Positions 9,324-16,955 of a stretch of DNA of 64,000 bases are shown here, piece by piece. The translations under genes and the position numbers were made by a program. The stretch covers positions 1,860,001 through 1,924,000 of the forward strand of contig NZ_CP010523.2 in assembly GCF_000828055.2 (NCBI RefSeq), written 5' to 3'. The notes beneath the pieces are model-generated. The model did no database searches. It worked only from the letters and a program-made list of their open reading frames with translations, and was not told where the DNA came from. This DNA is from Klebsiella variicola. GTDB lineage: Bacteria; Pseudomonadota; Gammaproteobacteria; Enterobacterales; Enterobacteriaceae. How positions within the stretch are numbered: position 1 is the stretch's first letter; the number at the start of each line of letters is the position of its first letter.

Positions 9324-10514
9324 ATGAGTTCTGCGGCGATTATTTCTCCTCCATTAACACTTCGGGTGTTGGGCACGTCGGTGACATTACTGGAGATATT
9401 GCGTGTTCGCGCTGAGCAGGAGCTGGGGATTAAGATCGAATACCTGCTGCATAGCGTGGAAGATGCCCAGCGCATCGCGGTTATGCAACCTGACAGTTAC
9501 GATCTCTATGACCAGTGGTTTCATAATATCGATTTTGTCTGGCCGGCCCGTGCTATTCAGCCGCTGGAGGTGAAGCGGCTGAAATATTGGGACGAGGTGA
9601 ACGAACTGGCGAAGCAGGGCACCCTGAACGGCGTTGTGGCCGATGGCAGCGTACCGTCCCAGCGCTTGTACGTTCAACGGGATCGCCATTTAAGCAGCCA
9701 GCCGAGCGATCTCATCAGCATGCTGCCATTGACGCATAATGCCGATAGCTTTGCTTATCATGTCGACCGTCTTCCCGAGGCGCTTCAGCAGGAAGAAGAG
9801 AGTTGGGGATGGTTACTGCATAGCGCGCTTACTGGCGCGGTCGCCCTGCAGGAGGATGCAGCTATGGGAGGGATCGATGCCGCTCTGGCCATGCAGGGCG
9901 CGGGGATGGCGCAGTTTGCCGATATTGGCAATTTGACGTTGGAAGAGATCGATGTTTTGACACAAGGATTAGCCCATCTTAATCGCCAGGGACACTTTGC
10001 CGCATTCTGGTCGTCCCAGGAGCAGGCATGCGATTTAATCGATAATCGATGCGTTGAGGTCCAGAGCTTATGGGCTCCCATCTATTTCCGGCACCATTTC
10101 CATCAGCGAGGCTATAAAATGGCGCGCCCGCGTGAAGGCTATCGGGCGTGGTATGGCGGCATGTCGCTGTCTCGCTGCGTGACTGGGAAGGTAAAAGAAG
10201 CGGCTTATGATTACCTTAACTGGTGGCAGTCTGGTTGGCCCGGCGCAGTAATGGCCCGGCAGGGGTATTATATTTCCAACCCTCAGCGGAGCCGCGCTTG
10301 TCTGTCTCAGGCCGAATGGGACTATTGGTATGCAGGAAAACCGGCAGCTGAATTACTCCTCGATGCCTCTGGCGCGCCGCTTATTCCTGCGGGTGAGCGT
10401 CGGGATGGTGGAAGCTACGAGCAGCGGATGGGACATATTGCGGTATGGAATTCGGTGATGGATGAACATAACTATCTGACGCGACGCTGGCAGGAGGCGC
10501 TGATGCGCCGCTAG
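9324..10514 (+). CDS. Periplasmic-binding-protein-like protein lacking a signal peptide
   Basis: 396-residue protein of the type 2 solute-binding fold, resembling polyamine/iron ABC binding proteins (DLYDQWFHNIDFVWPARAIQPL, YKMARPREGYRAWYGG, YDYLNWWQSG). The N-terminus MSSAAIISPPLTLRVLG has no hydrophobic signal or lipobox, and no ABC permease or ATPase gene is nearby. It therefore probably stays in the cytosol, as a sensor or enzyme partner, unless the start is wrong; the upstream extension from 9252 overlaps the CobW gene and is not a signal peptide either. It is the last gene of the operon; the asnT-type hairpin in the left att repeat at 10572-10599 may end the transcript. Confidence 0.7.
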   Translation: MSSAAIISPPLTLRVLGTSVTLLEILRVRAEQELGIKIEYLLHSVEDAQRIAVMQPDSYDLYDQWFHNIDFVWPARAIQPLEVKRLKYWDEVNELAKQGTLNGVVADGSVPSQRLYVQRDRHLSSQPSDLISMLPLTHNADSFAYHVDRLPEALQQEEESWGWLLHSALTGAVALQEDAAMGGIDAALAMQGAGMAQFADIGNLTLEEIDVLTQGLAHLNRQGHFAAFWSSQEQACDLIDNRCVEVQSLWAPIYFRHHFHQRGYKMARPREGYRAWYGGMSLSRCVTGKVKEAAYDYLNWWQSGWPGAVMARQGYYISNPQRSRACLSQAEWDYWYAGKPAAELLLDASGAPLIPAGERRDGGSYEQRMGHIAVWNSVMDEHNYLTRRWQEALMRR

Positions 10515-10564
10515 CTCTTATGCGGCTGGGCCGGACAGAACTGAGGCAGACCTGACGGAAGCTA

Positions 10565-10620
10565 AAAAGCAAAAAGCCTACTCGAAAGCAGGCTTTTTTA
10601 AATTTGGCTCCTCTGACTGG
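10565..10620. repeat. Left attachment repeat of the asnT element
   Basis: 56-bp direct repeat of 31611-31666 with one mismatch (base 10580 A, 31626 G). It holds the rho-independent hairpin that ends asnT plus the last bases of the tRNA. The last 17 bp (10604-10620, TTGGCTCCTCTGACTGG) are the reverse complement of the att core I recall for ICEKp and Yersinia-type high-pathogenicity islands at asn tRNA genes. The tRNA itself is intact only at the right copy, so this is the displaced 3' fragment. Confidence 0.9.
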
Positions 10621-11208
10621 GATCGCCTTTGCCAATAACTGGCTAATAAGTAAGCTAAACCTGAAAACTCTCCCTGTCAAGACCACCAGAATGACCACCA
10701 ATCAAAACTGATTTGAGCAGTCTCATGCATTTGGAGATCGCTACTATTGTCACATCTACAATTCAATCGCCACGGGTTTAACAGACACCTCAGAGTCCAT
10801 TAAGATGGCTTAAAGAGAGGTGCCCATGAGCGGTATGAGTCGCAATGTCTTCATGGGGAGGTGGATGCTTTTCCTGGGATGATCACTCTGTGCGCCTCTT
10901 ATAAAGATTTTTTCAGAATACTGGCTGTTGACAGTGGTAAATTGAGTGGGTTTCAGTTAGAAAATGTTATTAATAAAGTAACGGAGGGACAGGATGATAA
11001 TCGCGCATGAGGCCAGCGCATCGACCGCTAGCTATCTGTATCTGGGTCGCTACGCGTTGCTAAAAAGTCTGAAAGTTACTGTTAGCAGTATAACATGTTT
11101 TTTACATAATATGTTCTGGTATGCGAAACGAATCAGTCAATGGGTCGTGCAATGCAATGTTATGTTATGTAACATTTACAAACTCCCTCTCTTTAAGGAT
11201 GCTGTCGG
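10621..11208. other. 588-bp stretch inside the left element end with no supported gene
   Basis: No ORF here has convincing protein character. A 43-codon frame at 10879-11010 (ending EGQDDNRA) extends upstream without a stop to about 10804 and could be a gene remnant, but I do not recognise it. An ORF at 10994-11224 has an atypical cysteine-rich composition. TAAGGA at 11194-11199 is the ribosome site for the next gene. Confidence 0.5.
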
Positions 11209-12312
11209 GTGTTGTTCGATATAGAGAAAATCAAAGAGCTACTTCGTGAATTTCCTGGACTGACAGGGAAGCAAATAGCCAAAAAGCTTGGGTATCCTGA
11301 TAAATCTGCCCTGAATTCATTTTTATACAGCAATCTAGAGGGCCTCAAACAGGTCGAATGGAAATGGTATGTAGAAGATGAATATGTGTTGGTTTTGGAT
11401 GCTGACGTTTGGATCGATGAAGACATTTTTGAAGCTAACTTATCGGCTGCAGGCTGCCTATTGGGCGCTTCAGCAAACAGGTGCAGAATATGCTTTCCGG
11501 AGAATTGCCGGATTTTATTGGCAGCTGGTGCGAGAGTGATTGCTCTGTCAAATCAGGCTGCTTTTTTGGGGAAGGCGATCGAACTGGATTTCAGTAAATG
11601 TCCATCGACGAAAGACTTTTTGGACCGGTTGGGTTTTTTTGACCATTTACATCCGGCTGTAAGGGTCCAGCCAGAGAGGCCAACGGAATCTAGGGCAAAA
11701 CGCTACCGGGGAAATAATGACAACCTGGTTGAGATAGCATCCATTAACTTGGATGATTTCGATGATTCAATTCCGGTGAAACTGACTAAACAATTCGCGC
11801 TCCATGCCGGCCAGGAATATTACATGGCTGTGTTTACAATTTTTTCTGAGCTCATTGGTAATGTACGAGATCATAGCGAGACTCCTATTCCTGGGTTCGC
11901 GGCGTTGCAGTTGTACAAGGGGAAGCGACGTCATATCCAGACTGTAATTTCAGATAGTGGTTTAGGCATAGCAACAACTTTGAAACGAAACCTTAAAATA
12001 TATTACCCTGAAATTTTTAAGGAACTTGAATCTTTATCCGAAGATCCTGACATATTTTTGGTTAAGCATGCACTAAAAAAAGGTGGGTTGAGTCAGTTTG
12101 GCTCCGCGCCTGATGAGGCAGCTCGCGGACTGGGATTGAAACGGTCTCAAGAGTTGGCCGCCAGATATGATGCAGTTGTGCTGGTTCGACAGCCAAACTT
12201 CGAGTTGAGAATCATATATAAAGACGGTGAACTCACCGACATTATAGGAAAAAAAGGGTTGGCGTTGATCAAAGGTACCCAAGTTTGCTTTGATTTTTTT
12301 CTTAGGCTATGA
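11209..12312 (+). CDS. GHKL-type ATPase with N-terminal helix-turn-helix-like domain
   Basis: 367-residue protein. Residues 1-55 look like a small HTH (LTGKQIAKKLGYPDKSALNSFL). A C-terminal GHKL (histidine-kinase-like ATPase) domain shows the N box FSELIGNVRDHSE (E214, N218, H222), G1 box ISDSGLGI (D249) and G2 box ARGLGLKRSQ (G307, G309). No dimerisation/phosphoacceptor histidine domain or receiver is seen, so it is more like an anti-sigma/switch ATPase than a sensor kinase. The start is GTG at 11209 after TAAGGA. It is followed 42 bp later by a STAS-like gene, a pairing I recall from defence and regulatory loci. AT-rich composition suggests transfer. Confidence 0.75.
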   Translation: MLFDIEKIKELLREFPGLTGKQIAKKLGYPDKSALNSFLYSNLEGLKQVEWKWYVEDEYVLVLDADVWIDEDIFEANLSAAGCLLGASANRCRICFPENCRILLAAGARVIALSNQAAFLGKAIELDFSKCPSTKDFLDRLGFFDHLHPAVRVQPERPTESRAKRYRGNNDNLVEIASINLDDFDDSIPVKLTKQFALHAGQEYYMAVFTIFSELIGNVRDHSETPIPGFAALQLYKGKRRHIQTVISDSGLGIATTLKRNLKIYYPEIFKELESLSEDPDIFLVKHALKKGGLSQFGSAPDEAARGLGLKRSQELAARYDAVVLVRQPNFELRIIYKDGELTDIIGKKGLALIKGTQVCFDFFLRL

Positions 12313-12354
12313 TTAATGCCATCTCCTTAAATTAACCATAAGAAGCAGGCTTGT

Positions 12355-12903
12355 ATGAAAGTCAAACTGCTGGAACTCACTGAAAACAATGACCACCCAT
12401 TTGGAAATGTTTTGGGACGGGAAGTGTTTAAGCGACTTCAAAGAGTTGTTGACTCACATCCTAGTTGCAAGGCATTTGAAATTTCTCTTGAAGGTATCAT
12501 CGCTACCGATTCTTCCTTTCCGCGGGAAAGTGTAATTGCACTTGCAAAACAGCTTTGTGGCGAAAAGTACTTCTTTATCACAGATGTCAGTTCTGTAGAT
12601 CTCATTGATAACTGGGATTATGCGGCAACAGCAAAGCAGCAGTCTTTGATTGTGATGCTTGATAAGGAAGTGCGTATCATTGGTCCTGAAGCAAAAAGTT
12701 CGACAAAGGCATTGCTCGATGTCGTGTTAAGCCGGGATGGAGCCAGTACCGCCAATGTTGCTAAAGCCCTCAATATCACTGTACAGAATGCAAGTACAAG
12801 GCTCAAAAAGCTTGTAAGTGAAGGACTTATTATGCGTTCAGAGGTATCATCACCAACAGGTGGTATTGAGTTTATCTACACTGGCCCCGGAATTTCTGAT
12901 TAA
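12355..12903 (+). CDS. STAS-like (DUF4325) protein with C-terminal winged helix
   Basis: 182-residue protein. The N-terminal half carries the DUF4325 STAS-like pattern ([12 protein letters not shown], then [14 protein letters not shown] at 47-60). The C-terminal part (about 114-175) is a winged helix: [23 protein letters not shown] then [13 protein letters not shown]-like/GHKL pairs resemble anti-anti-sigma/anti-sigma switches, so this may be a DNA-binding output whose activity is set by the upstream ATPase. It lies 133 bp upstream of the ubiquitin-like cassette on the same strand, which it could regulate; that is inference. Confidence 0.7.
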   Translation: MKVKLLELTENNDHPFGNVLGREVFKRLQRVVDSHPSCKAFEISLEGIIATDSSFPRESVIALAKQLCGEKYFFITDVSSVDLIDNWDYAATAKQQSLIVMLDKEVRIIGPEAKSSTKALLDVVLSRDGASTANVAKALNITVQNASTRLKKLVSEGLIMRSEVSSPTGGIEFIYTGPGISD

Positions 12904-13036
12904 ACAGATTGATTTAACCAGATTGAGTGGTGTATAGTCACTTTCATGGGCAATGATTTTTATTGCCCTCTGGTTAAACAGCTTTATTTAATGAGATTTG
13001 GCGGCAATGCCACTGTATAAAATACCGGAGGTACTT

Positions 13037-14125
13037 ATGAACGACCTGCAATCACAACATCCCCACCATCGTATCATTGAGGTGGCGGACGAGAGCCTCG
13101 CTTACCGTCAGGTAACCGTGGAGGATAACACGCCTACCGGCGCACAGATTTCAGCTGCATCAGGGTTTAAACCTGATCAGCTACCTGTAGTGCTGATGTT
13201 GCTTTCTGATGGCTCTCTGGAGGACATCCGTCCCGATGAAGTTGTGGATCTTGGCTCTGAGGTTCGCCGCTTTATCATTGTCGAGTCAGACCGCACCTAT
13301 TTGTTTACTATTGATGGCACTCGTATGGAGTGGCCATGTCGTTTAATTACCGGCTATGTTGTCCGTAAACTTGGCAATGTTGATGATAATAAAAAACTGT
13401 TACTGGAGCGTGAAGACGAAGCTGATCTCGAAATCCAGAATGACCAGTTTATCGATCTGGATGGGGATGGTATTGAGCGCTTCATTAGCAGGAAGGAATC
13501 ATGGAAACTGAATGTTCAGGGTAAGGAATTTACTTTTGATACCCCGACAATTGTAATCCGTGACGCCGTTATCCGTGCAGGGCTGAATCCCGGTCAGGCA
13601 TGGCATATTTTCCTCAAAGTCGAAGGACAGCCTAAGGTTGAGAAGAATATTGATGACGTCATTGATTTGCGTACGCCTGGCATTGAGAAGCTGCGCCTTA
13701 CGCCGAAAGATGTGAATAATGGCGAAGCATCCGGGGTAACCCGTCGTGAGTTCAATTTGCTACCTGCAGATGAGCAATATCTTGATGGAATGGGATATTC
13801 CTGGGAAACCTGCCTGAACGGCAATGCTCGCTGGCTGATTATCCACGATTATGAACTACCGGAAGGGTATAACCATCATAACATTAAACTGGCTCTGTTG
13901 ATTACCTCCGGTTATCCCGTAAACATGCTGGATATGTTTTACGTATATCCGCCACTGTCGCGGGTCAATGGCGTCAACATTCCAGCGACGGAAGCTACGG
14001 CGGTTATTGATAGTGTCGCGTATCAGCGATGGTCCCGCCATCGCTCATGGGATCCTGAAACAGATTCCGTCATCTCTCAACTGGCGATGGCGGATGGTTG
14101 TCTTCAAAAGGAGGCCGGACAATGA
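13037..14125 (+). CDS. Triple ubiquitin-like protein fused to an E2-like domain
   Basis: 362-residue protein. Three consecutive beta-grasp segments are visible at about 11-82, 87-153 and 156-222; the third has the clearest pattern (LNVQGKEFTFDTPTIVIRDAV ... DLRTPGIEKLRL). They resemble the multiubiquitin family of prokaryotic conjugation loci. Residues about 236-350 resemble the family-E prokaryotic E2/UBC fold (YELPEGYNHHNIKLALLITSGYP, then VYPPL and YQRWSRHRSW). I see no cysteine at the classical E2 active-site position; the domain's cysteines are at 259 (SWETCLNG) and near the C-terminus (DGCLQ). The ATG at 13037 is chosen because GGAGG lies 5 bp before it; ATG 13007 is an alternative. The stop overlaps the E1 start (ATGA). 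Confidence 0.82.
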   Translation: MNDLQSQHPHHRIIEVADESLAYRQVTVEDNTPTGAQISAASGFKPDQLPVVLMLLSDGSLEDIRPDEVVDLGSEVRRFIIVESDRTYLFTIDGTRMEWPCRLITGYVVRKLGNVDDNKKLLLEREDEADLEIQNDQFIDLDGDGIERFISRKESWKLNVQGKEFTFDTPTIVIRDAVIRAGLNPGQAWHIFLKVEGQPKVEKNIDDVIDLRTPGIEKLRLTPKDVNNGEASGVTRREFNLLPADEQYLDGMGYSWETCLNGNARWLIIHDYELPEGYNHHNIKLALLITSGYPVNMLDMFYVYPPLSRVNGVNIPATEATAVIDSVAYQRWSRHRSWDPETDSVISQLAMADGCLQKEAGQ

Positions 14126-15492
14126 GCACCGGGAGTCGCCTGATATTGACGCAGGAGCTTCATGCCTCACTCCGGAAACATCTGTTCCCGGGAGACGGAA
14201 AAGAGGCTGCTGCAATTCTGGTCTGTAATCGTTACGACGGTACTCGTCTGAAGCTCCTGGCTAAGAAGCTCATTCTTGTTCCATATCAAGAGTGTAAATC
14301 CAGGACGATCGATTTTATTTCTTGGCCGGGTAGCTATCTGGAGAAGGCCATTGATACTGCAGAAGAAAAATCGATGTCAATTATCCTCGTCCATTCGCAT
14401 CCTGGTGGTTTCCTGGCTTTCTCTGATATGGATGATGCAAGTGATGTGCAGACTATGGCGTCACTTTTTCAGGGCGTTAATACCATTCATGGTTCGGCAA
14501 TTATGATTCCTGACGGGAATATGCGTGCACGTTTCTACCGGGAGGGGAAGTACTCTGAGAATGTGGAACTGGTAACCGTCGCGGGTGATAATATTCACTA
14601 CTGGTGGGACGGGCTCGCTGAGCCACGACCGCCTGCAATGGCTTTTACATCGGGGATGACGGACACTTTTAACAAGCTCACCGCAGCTGTCATTGGGGTA
14701 TCCGGTACAGGGTCGATTGTGGCCGAGCAGGTAGCAAGGCTGGGCTTTGGCGAAATTATTTTGATTGATCATGATCATATAGAAAAGAAAAATCTGAACC
14801 GGATCCTGAACTCGACCCTTGAAGATGCGATGGTCTGCCGACCAAAGGTAGACATGTTCGCGGAAGTTATTAAGCGTATTCGAGGGGGCGATATTGCCCG
14901 GCCCATTCACAATACTATTTTCTCGCGGGAGGCCGTTCTTGCTGCAGCAAACGCAGATATAATCTTTTGCTGCGTTGATACCTACCATGCCCGAATGATT
15001 GCAGATCGTATTGCTTCTGCTTTTTTAATCCCATTGCTTGATGTGGGGGTGAAAATTCCGACTCATGTTGATCCTGACGATGGGCGAAAAATTACGGACG
15101 TGACTGGCCGGATCGATTATGTAAAACCTGGTGGTTCTACTTTATCTGATCGTCATGTGTATACACCTGAGCTTATATACCGGGAAAACCTGAGCGCGAA
15201 GGATTATGAAGATCAGGTCGGGAGAGGTTACATCACGGGGGTTCAGGAAGAGGCGCCATCAGTAATCACCCTGAATATGCGAGCAGCATCGGCTTGTGTG
15301 TCAGAATTTATCGCAAGGTGTTTCCCTTTTCGCGAATATCCTAATAAGAGATTTGCCCGTACTATGTTCAGTCTTTCAGGTGCTGAAGAAGACTATATCG
15401 ATGAAAGTGAAATAGAGAAGGCGCTGAATCCACGGCTTGCAGTCGGATGTGAAGAGCCTCTTTTAGGGATCCCGGAACTGGGAGGGAAATAA
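14122..15492 (+). CDS. JAB/JAMM peptidase-ThiF (E1-like) fusion protein
   Basis: 456-residue fusion. Residues about 5-150 are a JAB/JAMM metalloprotease with a complete zinc site: Glu28 (GKEAAAIL), His91 and His93 (HSHPGG), Ser101 and Asp104 (SDMDD). Residues about 183-400 are a ThiF/E1 adenylation domain: G192-x-x-G195-x-G197, acidic D216 and D218, the N224-x-N226-R227 motif and D286 in CCVDTYHAR. E1 enzymes adenylate a ubiquitin-fold C-terminus; JAMM proteases process or remove it. Both active sites look intact. AAGGAGG precedes the ATG at 14122; the TTG at 14098 is rejected. It overlaps the genes on both sides, so the three are one transcription and translation unit. Confidence 0.88.
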   Translation: MSTGSRLILTQELHASLRKHLFPGDGKEAAAILVCNRYDGTRLKLLAKKLILVPYQECKSRTIDFISWPGSYLEKAIDTAEEKSMSIILVHSHPGGFLAFSDMDDASDVQTMASLFQGVNTIHGSAIMIPDGNMRARFYREGKYSENVELVTVAGDNIHYWWDGLAEPRPPAMAFTSGMTDTFNKLTAAVIGVSGTGSIVAEQVARLGFGEIILIDHDHIEKKNLNRILNSTLEDAMVCRPKVDMFAEVIKRIRGGDIARPIHNTIFSREAVLAAANADIIFCCVDTYHARMIADRIASAFLIPLLDVGVKIPTHVDPDDGRKITDVTGRIDYVKPGGSTLSDRHVYTPELIYRENLSAKDYEDQVGRGYITGVQEEAPSVITLNMRAASACVSEFIARCFPFREYPNKRFARTMFSLSGAEEDYIDESEIEKALNPRLAVGCEEPLLGIPELGGK

Positions 15493-15839
15493 TGTCTATT
15501 TTCGACAGGCTGTTCTACTATGTCTTATGTAAACTGGAACCGTGGCTTACGCCACGGCGTCTGAAAATTATCAATGGAGACTCATTACCCACAAAGATGC
15601 CTTTACGTTCAATTATTCTTGCCAGAGATGGGGATGAAGACTGGTGCATCGGATTCAGGTGCCCTTGTGGATGTTGTCGTACTATTGAACTACTTGTTAT
15701 AGATGAAGCCAGCCCTCGATGGGATTACTCATTAGATAATAATAAGTTACTCACGCTGCATCCGTCTGTATGGCTTAAAGATGGCTGTAAATCTCATTTT
15801 TGGCTAAAAAAAGGACGAGTATTTTGGGTGCAAATATAA
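15492..15839 (+). CDS. DUF6527-type zinc-binding protein of ubiquitin-like cassettes
   Basis: 115-residue protein with a cysteine cluster FRCPCGCC (C57, C59, C61, C62) and a second half-site DGCKSHFWLKKG (C99, H102), flanked by the pattern LTLHPSVWLKDG. This matches my memory of DUF6527, a family that accompanies ThiF and multiubiquitin genes. The zinc-ribbon/treble-clef look makes a ligase-like or adaptor role conceivable, but no function is established to my knowledge. The start overlaps the preceding stop by one base (TAATG) with GGAGGG upstream. It is the last gene of the tight cassette. Confidence 0.75.
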   Translation: MSIFDRLFYYVLCKLEPWLTPRRLKIINGDSLPTKMPLRSIILARDGDEDWCIGFRCPCGCCRTIELLVIDEASPRWDYSLDNNKLLTLHPSVWLKDGCKSHFWLKKGRVFWVQI

Positions 15840-16139
15840 TGGTGGAGTATTAATTTATTTTGGCCTGAAATAAATATTGTGGTTGTTTGTGATGCGAATA
15901 AAAAGATAGGCGTTTTGGATGATATTTTAATGTGATGCGTAATTTATAATCACATTAAAGTGGAACTATGCCATGCCTATTTGTCTGCGTTATCGTAGGT
16001 AGGAAATGATTTACCGCATCATCAGAAACTTGGTGGGGTCTTTTACTGTAGTGATATATTGTAATCAACCGATAGATGAAAGATTTTTTGGTAAGTAGTG
16101 CTTGTATGTTAAGTATTTTAATCCTCAGGGCGACAACTT
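15840..16139. other. 300-bp AT-rich intergenic stretch after the ubiquitin-like cassette
   Basis: No ORF with protein character is seen on either strand. The stretch separates the cassette from the membrane-protein gene and probably holds that gene's promoter. No hairpin strong enough to call a terminator was found. Confidence 0.4.
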
Positions 16140-16955
16140 ATGTTTGACAATATATTTAGCGTTGAATCCATTGTTTCTTTAGCAATAACCATTACGGTTA
16201 GCTTTGCTGTTACCTTTAAAATTATAAAGTTAAATCTAACTATAAAAAACAAATCACATACTATTAAAGGTGACGGGAATAGCATCGAGCATAACGAATT
16301 CAACATCGTTATGAAAGAAACACAAGGTGAATTTAGGAATCTAAGTTTGCTTCTTGGTGGGATTATTATTTTACTGCTTCCATATTGTGGCTCTTTTGTC
16401 AATTATTTCTTATATAATTTTTCACGTATTGCTCCTTATTTTTGTGTTGTTGGCATCGTTTTTACCCTATGGGCTAGAGGCTTTTCTAATCGGTTTTTTG
16501 ATTGTTTCTATATTGTGCCGACGTTATTTAATGTTTATTTCGCATCACGCGCAGTTGAAAATTCATATTATTTTATGAGCCATTTTGATGGCTTGTATGA
16601 TAGAATTTTAAGCTCTTTTGTTTCTATTCTTTTTTCTGCGGGAAAGTTTGAATACTTTAGTAACTCAATTTTTTATTTTTTAGAACAGATCGCTATTTTT
16701 TCATCCGTTATAGGGTTTGTAACGGTGTCTGTAATGTTGTTGTATGCAACTTTTGGTTATATAAAACAACGCAGTTTCTCCAGTGCCCTTACATTCGCTT
16801 TAAAAAATTGCATATGGGGTTTTATTGGTTATCTGACTGCTTCTGGGATTGTGTGGGGGTTGTTTTATGGACAAAATCAATATATTGCAAGTATTTTTGA
16901 GCCTGCAATTCAGTTGATAACCAGTTTGTTTAATATTAGAACTCCACTTTATTGA
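16140..16955 (+). CDS. Hypothetical multi-pass membrane protein
   Basis: 271-residue protein, strongly AT-rich. About six hydrophobic segments are visible: residues 5-28, 60-85, 90-112, 115-140, 180-210 and 220-245. A soluble piece after the first helix contains NKSHTIKGDGNSIEHNEFNIV-type residues, an Asn/Gly-rich strand pattern I associate with small membrane effectors of phage-defence loci. I do not recognise the family. It follows the ubiquitin-like cassette by 300 bp on the same strand, so it could be an effector of that system or an unrelated neighbour. Confidence 0.6.
   Translation: MFDNIFSVESIVSLAITITVSFAVTFKIIKLNLTIKNKSHTIKGDGNSIEHNEFNIVMKETQGEFRNLSLLLGGIIILLLPYCGSFVNYFLYNFSRIAPYFCVVGIVFTLWARGFSNRFFDCFYIVPTLFNVYFASRAVENSYYFMSHFDGLYDRILSSFVSILFSAGKFEYFSNSIFYFLEQIAIFSSVIGFVTVSVMLLYATFGYIKQRSFSSALTFALKNCIWGFIGYLTASGIVWGLFYGQNQYIASIFEPAIQLITSLFNIRTPLY

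Noticed and set aside
10994..11224. 76-codon ORF before the GHKL gene
   Set aside because: Cysteine- and aromatic-rich shuffled composition, no ribosome site; overlaps the leader of the next gene.
14098..14121. TTG at 14098 as start of the JAB-E1 gene
   Set aside because: The Shine-Dalgarno AAGGAGG (14108-14114) lies inside this extension and directly before the ATG at 14122.
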